DNA from: Arthrobacter sp. CAU 1506
GTDB taxonomy: Bacteria > Actinomycetota > Actinomycetes > Actinomycetales > Micrococcaceae
NCBI RefSeq assembly: GCF_005047635.1
Contig: NZ_SUKC01000007.1
Coordinates: forward strand, 38,856 to 102,855
Length of the DNA stretch: 64,000 nt
Direction of reading: 5' to 3'
Within the stretch, counting starts at the first letter, position 1; every line of letters starts with the position of its first letter. The translations under genes and the position numbers were made by a program. The notes beneath the pieces were generated by a model. It worked only from the letters and a program-made list of their open reading frames with translations. It ran no database searches and was not told where the DNA came from. Shown one piece after another: positions 10,842-20,017 of the stretch.

Positions 10842-11369
10842 ATGATGACTAACACCACCCAGCCCGCCCACGGCGAACATACCGACCACGGCGTACCGCA
10901 CGGCGTGACGTCCTTGACCCCGTTCATTGCGCTCACCGACGCGGCGGGCGCCATCGACTTCTACACCAGCGTGTTCGGCGCCAAGCTGCTGGATCGGACC
11001 GAGATGCCGGGCCCGGACGGCAGCCCCGTCGTCGTCCACGCCACCCTGGAATTCGGCAACGGCTGCCTGCAGCTCGGCGAGGTCAACCCGGCCTACCATC
11101 TGGTCGGCTCCCCCGAGGGCGACGATGACTGCTATTCGCTGGGGCTCTACGTCCCGGACGTGGATGCCGCGGTGGAGCGTGCGGTGGGTGCGGGCGCCAG
11201 CGTGCGCGAGGACGTGAATACTTTCGTCTCCGGAGACCGGTACGGCAGCATCCGCGACCCCTTCGGCGTCCGCTGGTCCATCATGACGCGTGTGGAGGAC
11301 CTGTCGCCGGAAGAGAGCAGCCGCCGCGTGGCCGAATGGGCGGAGTCGATGGCGTCCGGCGAAGCCTAG
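10842..11369 (+). CDS. PhnB-like VOC family protein
   Basis: A 175-residue single-chain glyoxalase/bleomycin-resistance-fold protein like E. coli PhnB and YdfO-type proteins: LTPFIALTDAAGAIDFYTSVFGA at the N-terminus and GDRYGSIRDPFGVRWSI near the end. The residues before the fold are histidine-rich. GGAAGG lies just before two adjacent ATGs at 10842 and 10845; either may be used. It converges on an AraC gene 12 bases downstream. Function unknown beyond the fold. Confidence 0.85.
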   Translation: MMTNTTQPAHGEHTDHGVPHGVTSLTPFIALTDAAGAIDFYTSVFGAKLLDRTEMPGPDGSPVVVHATLEFGNGCLQLGEVNPAYHLVGSPEGDDDCYSLGLYVPDVDAAVERAVGAGASVREDVNTFVSGDRYGSIRDPFGVRWSIMTRVEDLSPEESSRRVAEWAESMASGEA

Positions 11370-11381
11370 CTGCCTCTCGCG

Positions 11382-12275
11382 CTAGGCCGCGGGCGAACCC
11401 GGGTACTGGCGCGGCGTGAACCCCAGCACCTGGCGGAATTCCCGGGTCAAGTGCGCCTGGTCGGAGAAACCAAGCTCTGCAGCGAGTTCGCCGAGGTCCG
11501 TTGCGGGGTCGGCGCGGACGCGCTCGGCGGCGTCCTGCAAGCGTCGGCGGCGCAGCATCAGCACGGCCGACATCCCGACATAACGGGACGCCAGCCGCTG
11601 CACGCTGCGCTCGGACAGGTGCAGTGCCCGGGCCAGCTGCGGCGCTGACCGGATGTCGCCCTCGTCGATCAGGTCCACCATCTGGTTGGCGAGGGCGGCC
11701 TCGTCGGACATCCCGCCATCGGACCGCTGGGCGGCGAGTGCCACCACATAATCCTGGAGCAGATCGGCAGCCCGGGCGCGGTACGCAGCAGCAGGAGCGG
11801 CGTCCGCCGGAACTGGCGGCCCGGAACCTGCCAGCGAGAAATCAGCCGGCCCCGATTCTGCGGCCCCGGAACGCTCCGCCGCCCCCGGGCTTGCCATCAC
11901 GTCGCAGATCGACCGGTGCAGGTCAGCCGCCGCTATCGGGGCGTCGGCGTCCAACAGTTCCGCTGGCCGCTCCGCGAACAAGCGCACCCCGGCGGGCTTC
12001 AGCAGCGCACCGACCGCCCACCCGCTGCCAATCAGCACCCTGGTGGACGCCCGGCTGGTCGGCCCGTAGATCGCGACGCCGTCCGGCTCCACCACCACGT
12101 TGCTGGCCGGATAGCCCAGCACCAACTGCTCCGCTTGCTCCCCCGCCGGCAGATCCCACTCTGGAATCCAGATCTGGCGTACGAAGGCAGCTACATCCGC
12201 CCGCGCCGCAAACCTCGTCACCGCGGACCCGGTGCCCGGCGTCAGGTGGCCCTTCGTCGTCGGCCTGAAGCTCAT
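11382..12275 (-). CDS. AraC family transcriptional regulator
   Basis: 297 residues with a C-terminal AraC DNA-binding domain: LARALHLSERSVQRLASRYVG is the first helix-turn-helix and LAAELGFSDQAHLTREFRQVLGFTPRQY the second. The N-terminal half resembles the DUF6597 sensor domain found with this group; an alanine/proline-rich stretch (residues about 135-170) links the halves. The start at 12275 (MSFRP) is preferred over 12320. It is divergent from the formylglycine-generating enzyme gene, 77 bases away, and could regulate it, though that is only proximity. Confidence 0.85.
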   Translation of the reverse strand: MSFRPTTKGHLTPGTGSAVTRFAARADVAAFVRQIWIPEWDLPAGEQAEQLVLGYPASNVVVEPDGVAIYGPTSRASTRVLIGSGWAVGALLKPAGVRLFAERPAELLDADAPIAAADLHRSICDVMASPGAAERSGAAESGPADFSLAGSGPPVPADAAPAAAYRARAADLLQDYVVALAAQRSDGGMSDEAALANQMVDLIDEGDIRSAPQLARALHLSERSVQRLASRYVGMSAVLMLRRRRLQDAAERVRADPATDLGELAAELGFSDQAHLTREFRQVLGFTPRQYPGSPAA

Positions 12276-12352
12276 GCTGCGATCGTAGCCGTCCGGTGCC
12301 TGTCCGCTCCGGCACGGCACTATCCTGAAAGGACAGCCTGCGAAGGAGCCGT

Positions 12353-13327
12353 ATGTCTTGCTGCCATGGGCCGGAGCGCGAAGCCGGCACGTCGGCCACC
12401 CCTGCCGCCGGGACCGGAACTGCCGCCCCGCACAACGGTGCCGCCGCGGCGGCCACTCCCGCCACCCGGGAGCGTGGCATCGAACAGGTCACGCTGCCCG
12501 GCGGACGGTTCCTGATGGGCGACGCATTCGACGAGGGCTACCCGGAGGACGGCGAGGGCCCGGTCCACGCGGTGGCGTTGTCCCCCTTCACCGTGGACGC
12601 CACGGCCGTGACCAATGCCGAGTTCCATCGTTTCGTCGCCGCCACCGGCTACCGCACCGAGTCCGAGGTCTACGGCTACTCGGCGGTGTTCCACCTGCTG
12701 GTCGCCGCCGATGACTCCGACATTCTGGGCCGGGCCGAAGGCCTGCAGTGGTGGGTCACCGTCCGGGGCGCCGACTGGGCGCATCCGCACGGGCCGAATT
12801 CCTTCTGGCAGGACGTCCCGGACCACCCCGTGGTCCAGGTGTCTTGGAACGACGCCGTGGCCTACTGCCGCTGGGCCGGACGGGCGCTGCCGACCGAGGC
12901 CCAGTGGGAGTACGCCGCCCGCGGCGGCATAGAGCAAGCGCGCTACCCCTGGGGCAACGAGTTAGTGGGGCCGGACGGGACGCACCGCTGCAACATCTGG
13001 CAGGGCACCTTCCCCACGCACAACACGCTCGACGACGGCTTCCTCGGCCCGGCCCCGGTGCGCTCCTTCCCGTCGAACGGCTTTGGTCTCTACGAGACCA
13101 GCGGCAATGTGTGGGAATGGTGCTCCGACTGGTTCCTGCCCAAGTACTACCGCAAGTCGCCAGAGGACAACCCGACCGGACCCACCATCGGGCAGGGCCG
13201 GGTGATGCGCGGCGGATCGTTCCTGTGCCACGATTCGTACTGCAACCGCTACCGGGTCGCCGCCCGGTCGAAGAACACCCCGGACTCGGCGGCCAGCAAC
13301 ATCGGCTTCCGCACCGTCGCCGCCTGA
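12353..13327 (+). CDS. Formylglycine-generating enzyme (sulfatase-modifying factor)
   Basis: A 324-residue FGE-sulfatase domain protein. It has the family blocks IEQVTLPGGRFLMGD, YCRWAGRALPTEAQWEYAAR and NVWEWCSDW. The two copper-binding catalytic cysteines are C292 and C297 in GGSFLCHDSYCNRYR, which separates true FGE from related selenoneine or ergothioneine enzymes. It oxidises the cysteine of C-x-P-x-R in sulfatases to formylglycine with O2. The ATG follows GAAGGAG. It converges on an arylsulfatase gene (13461-15797) carrying that exact motif. The first 40 residues are alanine-rich and include an extra SCCHG. Confidence 0.95.
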   Translation: MSCCHGPEREAGTSATPAAGTGTAAPHNGAAAAATPATRERGIEQVTLPGGRFLMGDAFDEGYPEDGEGPVHAVALSPFTVDATAVTNAEFHRFVAATGYRTESEVYGYSAVFHLLVAADDSDILGRAEGLQWWVTVRGADWAHPHGPNSFWQDVPDHPVVQVSWNDAVAYCRWAGRALPTEAQWEYAARGGIEQARYPWGNELVGPDGTHRCNIWQGTFPTHNTLDDGFLGPAPVRSFPSNGFGLYETSGNVWEWCSDWFLPKYYRKSPEDNPTGPTIGQGRVMRGGSFLCHDSYCNRYRVAARSKNTPDSAASNIGFRTVAA

Positions 13328-13460
13328 GCGCCGTCGAAGCTGTCGGGGCCGTCGGGGCTGCACTGCGCCGGCCGCGGGGATGCCAAGCTGCGCCATTCCC
13401 CGGACCAACCGCACCAAGCGCGGATCGTGCCGCGCCCCCGTCAGGCGCGCATCGCCGTCG

Positions 13461-15797
13461 TTATTCGAAGGCCGCGGCCATGGCGCGGTCCAGTTCCATG
13501 ATCTGTTCGGGGTTGTAGTCCGCCTTGGGGCCGGGGGTGTAGCGGACCTGGCGCAGCCGCCCGGTGTAGGGGTAACAGCCGTGGCGCCGGGAGAGCTCCC
13601 AGTCCACTGGGCCGCCGCGGTCCAGCCCCACGCTGATTCCGGCGAACGGGGCCATCCCGGTCAGCTGGAAGACCTCCGGCAGGCCGGCCAGCTGGCGCCC
13701 ATCCAGGTGCAGGCTGATGGCCCACTTGAAGTCCGGCAGTGCGGCAAACTCCACCCTGGCGTCGCGGAGCCCGGGTTCGATCGGGGCGCCGATGCGCTTG
13801 ACCTCGCCGTATTCGTTGTAGGTCAGGACCAGCTGGCCGTCCTCGATGAACAGCACGTAGCCGCCGCCCTGGTCGCCGTGCGCCACCAGCACGCCGCCGT
13901 CGCCGCCCGCTAGCTCAACCTGCGCGTCGATGGTGAAGGAACGCAGCCGAACCAGCTTGGCCGAGCGGTAGCGCTCCAGCGTGGGTGCGCCGGGGTACAA
14001 GGTCACCGGCTGTTCCAGCAGCAGTTCGCTGGGCGGCCGGTTGCGGTTGAACGAGCCGTCGTCGTTGAGCGGGTAGACCTGGTTCCACCAGGCATCTGCC
14101 TGCCATTTCGCGGCGAGCTCGCGCACCTTCTCCGGATGTTCGGCGGCTACATTGACCAGTTCGGTGGGGTCGGCGGCCAGGTCGTACAGTTCCCAGCCGT
14201 CGTGTTTCCAGCCGGGACCGTTGGGCTCCGGGGCAATGGCCTTCCACGTCCCGGCGATGTAGCCGCGGCGGCCGTTGAGCTCGGTGTACTGGGTGGTGTG
14301 CTCCGACGCTGCCGCCGGGTTCCGCAGCCAGTTGGCGAACGGCACACCGTCGGTTTCCCGGGCCGGCAGCCCGTGGCGTTCGGCCAGCGGCTCCACGCCG
14401 GCAAGTTGCAGCAAGGTGGGACCGATGTCCACGGCATGCGCGAACTGGTGGCGGACGCCGTCGTCATCCGCCGTCCGGGGCAGGCCGGCAGGCCAGGACA
14501 GCAGCATGGGCACCCGGACCCCGCCGGCATGCGGGAAAGTCTTGTACATCCGGAACGGGGTGTTGGACGCGTAGGCCCAGCCGCGCGGGTAGTGCACGTA
14601 GGTTCGCGGCCCGCCGATCAGCTCCGGGTCCCGCGGCACGTCCGGCTGCCAGTCCTTGGGCAGACCGGACCGCGGTGCGGAGAAACGGCTGAAGTAGCTG
14701 CGCGTTCCGGTGTCGCCGCCCTCCGAGGTGCCGCCGTTGTCCGAGGTGAACACGATGATGGTGTTCTCATACTCGCCCAGTGCCTTCAGGTGGTCCGTCA
14801 GCCGGCGCAGGTTCTGGTCCACGTTGTCCACCGCGGCGGCGTAGGCCTCCATGTAGCGGGCGAACAGCGCCTGCTGTTCGGCACTGAGCGATTCCCACGG
14901 CACCACGTCGGATCCGGGTTCGGCATTGCGCGGGGCGCAGGCCGTGCCTTCCGCAAACAGTCCCAGCTCAACCTGCCGGGCGAACCGCTCCGACCGGATG
15001 TGGTCCCAGCCGGACTCGTACCGGCCGCGGTACTTCTCCATGTCCGCCGCCTTGGCCTGGACCGGTCCGTGCACCGCGGTGTGCGCGAAGTAGAGGAAGA
15101 AGGGCTTGCCGGCGTCGCTGCTGCGCAACTCGGAAATCATCCCCACCGCCTGATCGGTCAGGTCATCGGTCAGGTAGTAGTCCTCCGGATATTCATCCAC
15201 CACCACCTGGCTGTTGTCCCGCACCAGCCGGTGCGGGTGGAACAGCGAGGTGAAGCCGTCCATGCAGCCGTAGTAGCGGTCAAAGCCGCGCTGCACCGGC
15301 CAGGAGGATTTCTCCGCGGCATCGTGCATCTTCGACTCCACCGTCAGGTGCCATTTGCCCACCATGAACGTGGCGTACCCGGCCGCCCTAAAGTTCTCGG
15401 CCAGCGTGGGCGCGTCCGCCGGCAGTTCCATCGCCGAATTCGGAAAGCCCGGATCCATGTGCGGCACGTAGGCGAACCCGGCCCGGTGCGGGTTCATTCC
15501 GGTCATCAGTGCGGCCCGCGCCGGAGCGCACATCGGCGGCGTCTGGTAGTTGCCCAGCCGGTACCCGTCGGCGGCAATTTCGGCCAGCGCCGGGGTGTCG
15601 ATCTCGCCGCCGAACGGGGCGATGTCGCTGTACCCCATGTCATCCATCAACATCACGACGACGTTCGGCGCACCCGCCAGCGCGCGCGTGGCCGGCTTCC
15701 AAGCCGCTATGGATTCACTGGCTTTCTCGGCAACGGTTCCTTCGAACCCGGCGTAGTCCCGCACCGGGTGCGGGCCGTTGTGGAGATGATCGTTCAT
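13461..15797 (-). CDS. Type I arylsulfatase
   Basis: A 778-residue sulfatase of the large actinobacterial/arylsulfatase A type. The calcium site begins with D52-D53 in VMLMDDMGYSD, and the modifiable cysteine is C90 in MCAPARAALMTG, with R94 (C-x-P-x-R). GKWHL and TSDNGG, two more sulfatase blocks, follow. It hydrolyses a sulfate ester; no signal peptide is visible, so it is probably cytoplasmic and acts on an imported substrate. The start at 15797 follows AAAGGA. It is downstream of an MHS transporter in the same direction, which may import the sulfate ester, and faces its maturase gene. Confidence 0.93.
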   Translation of the reverse strand: MNDHLHNGPHPVRDYAGFEGTVAEKASESIAAWKPATRALAGAPNVVVMLMDDMGYSDIAPFGGEIDTPALAEIAADGYRLGNYQTPPMCAPARAALMTGMNPHRAGFAYVPHMDPGFPNSAMELPADAPTLAENFRAAGYATFMVGKWHLTVESKMHDAAEKSSWPVQRGFDRYYGCMDGFTSLFHPHRLVRDNSQVVVDEYPEDYYLTDDLTDQAVGMISELRSSDAGKPFFLYFAHTAVHGPVQAKAADMEKYRGRYESGWDHIRSERFARQVELGLFAEGTACAPRNAEPGSDVVPWESLSAEQQALFARYMEAYAAAVDNVDQNLRRLTDHLKALGEYENTIIVFTSDNGGTSEGGDTGTRSYFSRFSAPRSGLPKDWQPDVPRDPELIGGPRTYVHYPRGWAYASNTPFRMYKTFPHAGGVRVPMLLSWPAGLPRTADDDGVRHQFAHAVDIGPTLLQLAGVEPLAERHGLPARETDGVPFANWLRNPAAASEHTTQYTELNGRRGYIAGTWKAIAPEPNGPGWKHDGWELYDLAADPTELVNVAAEHPEKVRELAAKWQADAWWNQVYPLNDDGSFNRNRPPSELLLEQPVTLYPGAPTLERYRSAKLVRLRSFTIDAQVELAGGDGGVLVAHGDQGGGYVLFIEDGQLVLTYNEYGEVKRIGAPIEPGLRDARVEFAALPDFKWAISLHLDGRQLAGLPEVFQLTGMAPFAGISVGLDRGGPVDWELSRRHGCYPYTGRLRQVRYTPGPKADYNPEQIMELDRAMAAAFE

Positions 15798-15819
15798 GGT
15801 TTTTCCTTTGGTGGTGCCG

Positions 15820-15855
15820 CCGTCCACCCGGCCATAAATGCGGCGGGGTGGACGG
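15820..15855 (-). terminator. Hairpin between transporter and sulfatase genes
   Basis: Perfect 10-base arms CCGTCCACCC (15820-15829) and GGGTGGACGG (15846-15855) lie between the transporter stop and the sulfatase start. It could attenuate readthrough so that the sulfatase is made at a different level. No T tract was seen. Confidence 0.45.
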
Positions 15856-15890
15856 CCGGGATACTGCAACGGCCTGGGCCGGTTGGTGGG

Positions 15891-17231
15891 TCAGCCGATC
15901 TCGGCGCGGTGGCTTTCGCGGGTCATCAAGACCGCAGCGGTGCCCGCGGCGATGACCACCGCCCAGAAGACTGCCACCAGCGCGGTGCCTCCGCCGGCGG
16001 CGAGCACCAGGCCGGTGGCGATCATCGGTGTAAAGCCGGCTCCGAGCACGGACGCTCCCTGGTACGCGAGCGAAGCGCCGGTGTAGCGCACGTGGGTGGG
16101 GAACTGCTCCGCGATGAAGGCGCCGATCGGCCCGTACAACAGTCCTTGAACCAGTCCGTTGCCGACGACGATGGCGACGGCGAAGCCCCACAAGGTGCCG
16201 TTGTCCAGCAGCGCGATCAGCGGGTAGGCGAGGACGATGCCGGTGATGCCGCCGATGACCAGCATCTTCCTGCGGCCCACGCGGTCGCTCATCCGGGCGG
16301 CCCAGAAGGTCACGATCAGCGTCATGACGGCGCCGGCGGCCTTCCAGTTCAGCACCCCGGAGCGGTCCACGCCGTTCTCCACCGCCACCGAGACGCCCCA
16401 GACAGTGAGCAGTCCCTGGCAGCAGTAGAAACTCATGGTGGCGACGAGGGCCAGGACCACGGCCTTCGGGTGGTTCCGCAACACATCCAAGAGCGGCATC
16501 TTGCGCTTTTCGCTGGCGTCCTCCAGCTTGGCGAACATCGGCGACTCGGTCACCTTCAGCCGGATCACCATGCCGACGACGATCAGGACGGCGCTCAGCA
16601 GGAACGGGATGCGCCAGCCCCACTCGAGGAACTGGTCGCCGGTGGCAGCGGAGACGGCGGAGACCACCAGCGTGGCCAGAATGGCACCGGCAGGTCCGCC
16701 GGCATTCGCGAAGGAGGTGGCGAAACCGCGCTTGGACTTCGGCGCGTGCTCCAGCGCCATCAGTGCTGCGCCGCCCCATTCACCGCCGACCGCCACACCC
16801 TGGACCAAGCGGAGGATGACCAGGGCGATCGGAGCCGCCATCCCGACCTGCGCCGTCGGCGGCAGCATGCCGATGATCATGGTCGCGACGCCCATGATCA
16901 GCATGGACAGCACCAGCATTTTCTTGCGACCGATCCGGTCACCGAAATGGCCGAAGACCACACCGCCAAGCGGACGGGCCACATAGCCGGCAGCCAGGGT
17001 GGCAAAGGAGGCAAAGAGAGCGAACCCATCGCCGAGGTTGGCGAAGAACACGTGCCCGAAGACCAGCGACGCCGCCGTGGCATACAGGATGAAGTCGTAG
17101 TACTCGATGGCGCTGCCAATAAAGCTGGACGAGAGGATGCGGCGCATCTCCCGCGTGTTCAGCGACTCGTTTGCTTCCGGCAGCGTCGCCGGAGCCTTTA
17201 CCGCCGTGCTGGTGTTGCTGGTTGGTTCCAC
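15891..17231 (-). CDS. MFS transporter, metabolite:H+ symporter (MHS) family
   Basis: 446 residues with about twelve membrane segments. The MHS signatures are clear: SSFIGSAIEYYDFILYATAA at the start, GHFGDRIGRKKMLVLSM in loop 2-3, and GGEWGGAALMALEHAP. Relatives move dicarboxylates, aromatic acids, osmolytes or alpha-ketoglutarate with protons. The GTG at 17231 is preceded by AGGAG at 6 bases and sits inside a 14-bp palindrome. It is upstream of the sulfatase and divergent from a LysR regulator, so uptake of a sulfate ester or release of its product is plausible. Confidence 0.9.
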   Translation of the reverse strand: MEPTSNTSTAVKAPATLPEANESLNTREMRRILSSSFIGSAIEYYDFILYATAASLVFGHVFFANLGDGFALFASFATLAAGYVARPLGGVVFGHFGDRIGRKKMLVLSMLIMGVATMIIGMLPPTAQVGMAAPIALVILRLVQGVAVGGEWGGAALMALEHAPKSKRGFATSFANAGGPAGAILATLVVSAVSAATGDQFLEWGWRIPFLLSAVLIVVGMVIRLKVTESPMFAKLEDASEKRKMPLLDVLRNHPKAVVLALVATMSFYCCQGLLTVWGVSVAVENGVDRSGVLNWKAAGAVMTLIVTFWAARMSDRVGRRKMLVIGGITGIVLAYPLIALLDNGTLWGFAVAIVVGNGLVQGLLYGPIGAFIAEQFPTHVRYTGASLAYQGASVLGAGFTPMIATGLVLAAGGGTALVAVFWAVVIAAGTAAVLMTRESHRAEIG

Positions 17232-17238
17232 GTGGAAC
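17225..17238. promoter_or_regulatory. 14-bp perfect palindrome over the transporter start codon
   Basis: GTTCCACGTGGAAC is its own reverse complement and covers the GTG start of the transporter gene. It carries the same TTCCA/TGGAA half-sites as the element at 17297-17315, in the opposite arrangement, so both may bind the LysR protein. Confidence 0.5.
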
Positions 17239-17296
17239 TCCTCGAGGGGTTGGGTCGGGGGCTGGTTGCTACAAGTGTGCTGCAGGCCACATAATA

Positions 17297-17315
17297 TGGA
17301 AAATCAATTGTTCCA
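17297..17315. promoter_or_regulatory. Probable LysR-type operator in the divergent gap
   Basis: TGGAA and TTCCA are arranged as an inverted pair 9 bases apart around CAATTG, with the AT-rich ATAATA just upstream that may be a -10 box. LysR proteins usually bind such short dyads between their own gene and the divergent target. Confidence 0.5.
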
Positions 17316-17337
17316 ATGCGACCCATCAAGAGGACTT

Positions 17338-18255
17338 ATGTCTGAGCTCACGCTGCGGCAAATGGAGTACTTTGTCGCCGTGGTGGACCACGGCTCCGTG
17401 ACCGCAGCCGCGGCCGCCTGCCACGCATCGCAAGCGGCTGCGTCGATGGCCATCGCACAACTCGAGAAGGCCCTGGGAGCCGACCTGCTGGTGCGCAGCC
17501 GGTCACGGCAGATTGCCTTGACGCCGGCAGGAATCGAGTTCGCCACCCATGCCAGGGCGGTGCTCGAACGGGTGACCGAAGCTGCGGCGTCCATCTCCGA
17601 CAACCTGGGACAGATTCGCGGCCCGCTCCGCGTCGGCTGCAGCCAGACGCTCTCGCCACGGCTGGTGCCACCACTGGCCGAGTACTTCACGAAACACCAC
17701 CCGGAGGTGGACCTGCGCTTCACCGAAAGCTCTGCCGGGGCCGTGCAGGACGGCGTGCGGGAAGGCCGGCTCGACGTCGCGCTGGTCTATGCACTTCAGG
17801 CCGACGACGATCTGGACCGGGAGGTCCTCAAGGACATCCAACTCCAGGTGGTCCTGCCCCAGGGCCACCGGCTCGCGAAGGAGTCCGCGGTGCGGCTGAA
17901 AGACATCGCCGCGGAACCTGCCATCCTGTTGGACGTCCCGCCCACCATCGAACGTCTGACCACGGTGGCGCGGCTGTCCGGCTTGGAGCTCGACGTGCGT
18001 TGGACCAGCGCCAACATGGAGACCATCCGCAGCATGGTGGCCCGCGGCCTCGGCTACTCATTCGCCAACAGCCCTCCGGTCGACGGCACCACTTTTGACG
18101 GACTTCAGGTGGTGCACCGGCCGGTGGCCGATAAGCATGCCCGCAATGCCATCGTTGCCCTGCTGCCGGCCGGCCACACTCCCCCGCGTCGGGTCGCCGC
18201 CGCCGTCGACGTGCTGCGCCGGGCCGAGGCTGCCCGCCCGGATCAGCTGCCGTGA
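17338..18255 (+). CDS. LysR family transcriptional regulator
   Basis: 305 residues. The N-terminal winged helix (residues 1-60) contains LRQMEYFVAVVDHGSVTAAAAACHASQAAASMAIAQLEKALG, shown here by its position, followed by the substrate-binding domain from about residue 90 (GPLRVGCSQTLSPRLVPPL). The ATG at 17338 follows AGAGGA. It is transcribed away from the MHS transporter and sulfatase, with candidate operators in the 106-base gap. By the family rule it should activate the transporter operon in response to a substrate or intermediate of that pathway. Confidence 0.92.
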   Translation: MSELTLRQMEYFVAVVDHGSVTAAAAACHASQAAASMAIAQLEKALGADLLVRSRSRQIALTPAGIEFATHARAVLERVTEAAASISDNLGQIRGPLRVGCSQTLSPRLVPPLAEYFTKHHPEVDLRFTESSAGAVQDGVREGRLDVALVYALQADDDLDREVLKDIQLQVVLPQGHRLAKESAVRLKDIAAEPAILLDVPPTIERLTTVARLSGLELDVRWTSANMETIRSMVARGLGYSFANSPPVDGTTFDGLQVVHRPVADKHARNAIVALLPAGHTPPRRVAAAVDVLRRAEAARPDQLP

Positions 18256-18295
18256 CCTTGGCCCGCTGCCCTGCCGGGTGAGCCGGGCGCGCCGA

Positions 18296-20017
18296 TCAGG
18301 CCAGCCGCGGGGTCCGCGGCGGCTCGGTGCGCCGGGAGCCGGTGGCTTCGAACGCGGCAGCCAACGCCAGCAAGGTGGTGTCCTCATAGGCGCGCCCGGC
18401 GAAGGTGAGTCCAACCGGCATGCCGATGTCCGTCGTCGTCCCCATGGGCACGGTGACGGTGGGGATGCCGAGGTGCCGCGGGACCAGATTCCCATTGGCG
18501 ACCCAGACGCCGTTGCACCAGCCGAGGTCTGCAACTGCCGCATTGGTGTCCATGTCCGCGGCGCCGATGTCTGCCACCGCAGGGAAGACGACGGCGTCCA
18601 GCCGATGCCGGTCCATCCACTCTTCCAGGTCCACCCGGCGGGTTACCTCGAGTCCGCGCAGGCCCTCCGCGAGGTGCGGAATCTCAAGGAATGACGCCAC
18701 ACCGTGGTCGCGCACGTGCGCCGGATATTCGGCGATGTCGTCGTCGAACCCGTCATAGCGGTCCGGCAGTGCACCTTCGGGGTGCGGGAAGATGCGCGCG
18801 CCGTCCACCTCCGCCAGTGAGTTGAGCGAGGGGTCCCCGTTGGCGGCGAGGAAGTCCTCCCACGCCCAGGCCGACAGGTCCAGGATCTCGCGCCGCAGGT
18901 ACTCCGCGCTGACCAGGCCGCGGGTGCCGATCGTGGTGGCGCCGGGCCGGTCACCCTCGTAGTTGGACACCACGGGAAAATCCACCGGCACCACCTCGGC
19001 TCCGGCCGCTTCGAGGTCCCGCCGGGCCGTCTCCCACAGCTCGATGATGGAGGACCGGGTCTCGATCCGCTGCCCGGTGGCACCGCCAATGCCGGGCTGT
19101 TCGCCGGTGCCGGCCTCGGGGTCGGCGTTGATGTACATCCGCGGCACGCCGAAACGCTTCCCGCTCAAGGTGTCCCACGCTTCCTGCAGTCCCCGGGGTC
19201 CCAGCGCGGGATAGGACGCCGGCCGGACCGACGACGCGGCCGGGATGTATACCCACGGCTGCGCGCGCCAGAAGTCGCCGCGTGTTTCCTGGTCGTCGGC
19301 CACGATGGCGTCCAGCACTTCGAGCAGGTCGGCCATGCAGCGGGTGTGCGGCACCACCACATCCATGGTGGGAACCAGCGGCCAGTTGCCCCGCACGGAG
19401 ATGACGCCGCGCGAGGGGGTGTAGGCGCAGAGCGCGTTGTTCGACGCCGGCGCCCGCCCGCTGGACCAAGTTTCCTCGGCGAGTCCGAAGGCAGCGAAGC
19501 TGGCCGCTGTCGCCGTCCCGGATCCGTTGGAGGAGCCGGAGCCAAAGGCGGCAGTGAGGAAGTCTGCGTTGTAGGGGCTTTCGGCTCGTCCGTAGAGACC
19601 GCGTTGCATGCCCCCGTTGGCCATCGGCGGCATATTGGTCAGGCCGATGAGCACTGCTCCCGCCGCGCGCAGCCGTTCGATGGCGAAGGCATCGCGCTGC
19701 GCCACCAGGTGCTCGAAGGCGGGCGAGCCTGCGGCGGCGGTGAGGCCTTGGGCCAGATAACTGTCTTTGGCCGTGTATGGGATTCCGTCCAACGGGCCGA
19801 GTGCCTCGCCGCGCGAGCGCCGCTGGTCCGAAGCGCGGGCCTCCGTCAGCGCGTCTTCATTCATCACGACGACGGCGTTCAGCTGGATGCCGCTGTGGTC
19901 GTAGGCGGCGATGCGGTCCAGGTAGGCCTGGGTGAGTTGCTCGCTGGTGGCCTGTCCGGTCTGCAGCGCCACGCGCAGCTGCTGAATCGACGCTTCCACC
20001 ACATCGAACGGTCTCAT
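18296..20017 (-). CDS. Amidase signature family enzyme
   Basis: A 573-residue amidase. The catalytic triad is visible: K84 in YTAKDSY, a Ser in GSGSSNGSGT (about S163) and the nucleophile S186 in TWSSGRAPAS. Proteins of this family hydrolyse amide bonds of very varied substrates; GatA and AtzF are relatives. Its ATG shares one base with the stop of the agmatine deiminase gene (TGATG), so the two are co-translated. That suggests action on the deiminase product N-carbamoylputrescine or on a related amide, a role normally held by a nitrilase-fold enzyme. The substrate is inference. Confidence 0.85.
   Translation of the reverse strand: MRPFDVVEASIQQLRVALQTGQATSEQLTQAYLDRIAAYDHSGIQLNAVVVMNEDALTEARASDQRRSRGEALGPLDGIPYTAKDSYLAQGLTAAAGSPAFEHLVAQRDAFAIERLRAAGAVLIGLTNMPPMANGGMQRGLYGRAESPYNADFLTAAFGSGSSNGSGTATAASFAAFGLAEETWSSGRAPASNNALCAYTPSRGVISVRGNWPLVPTMDVVVPHTRCMADLLEVLDAIVADDQETRGDFWRAQPWVYIPAASSVRPASYPALGPRGLQEAWDTLSGKRFGVPRMYINADPEAGTGEQPGIGGATGQRIETRSSIIELWETARRDLEAAGAEVVPVDFPVVSNYEGDRPGATTIGTRGLVSAEYLRREILDLSAWAWEDFLAANGDPSLNSLAEVDGARIFPHPEGALPDRYDGFDDDIAEYPAHVRDHGVASFLEIPHLAEGLRGLEVTRRVDLEEWMDRHRLDAVVFPAVADIGAADMDTNAAVADLGWCNGVWVANGNLVPRHLGIPTVTVPMGTTTDIGMPVGLTFAGRAYEDTTLLALAAAFEATGSRRTEPPRTPRLA

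Noticed and set aside
14136-17294. 1052-codon plus-strand open frame
   Set aside because: It lies opposite the sulfatase and MHS genes, which are well supported on the minus strand; its Arg/Gly/His-rich composition is that of a shadow.
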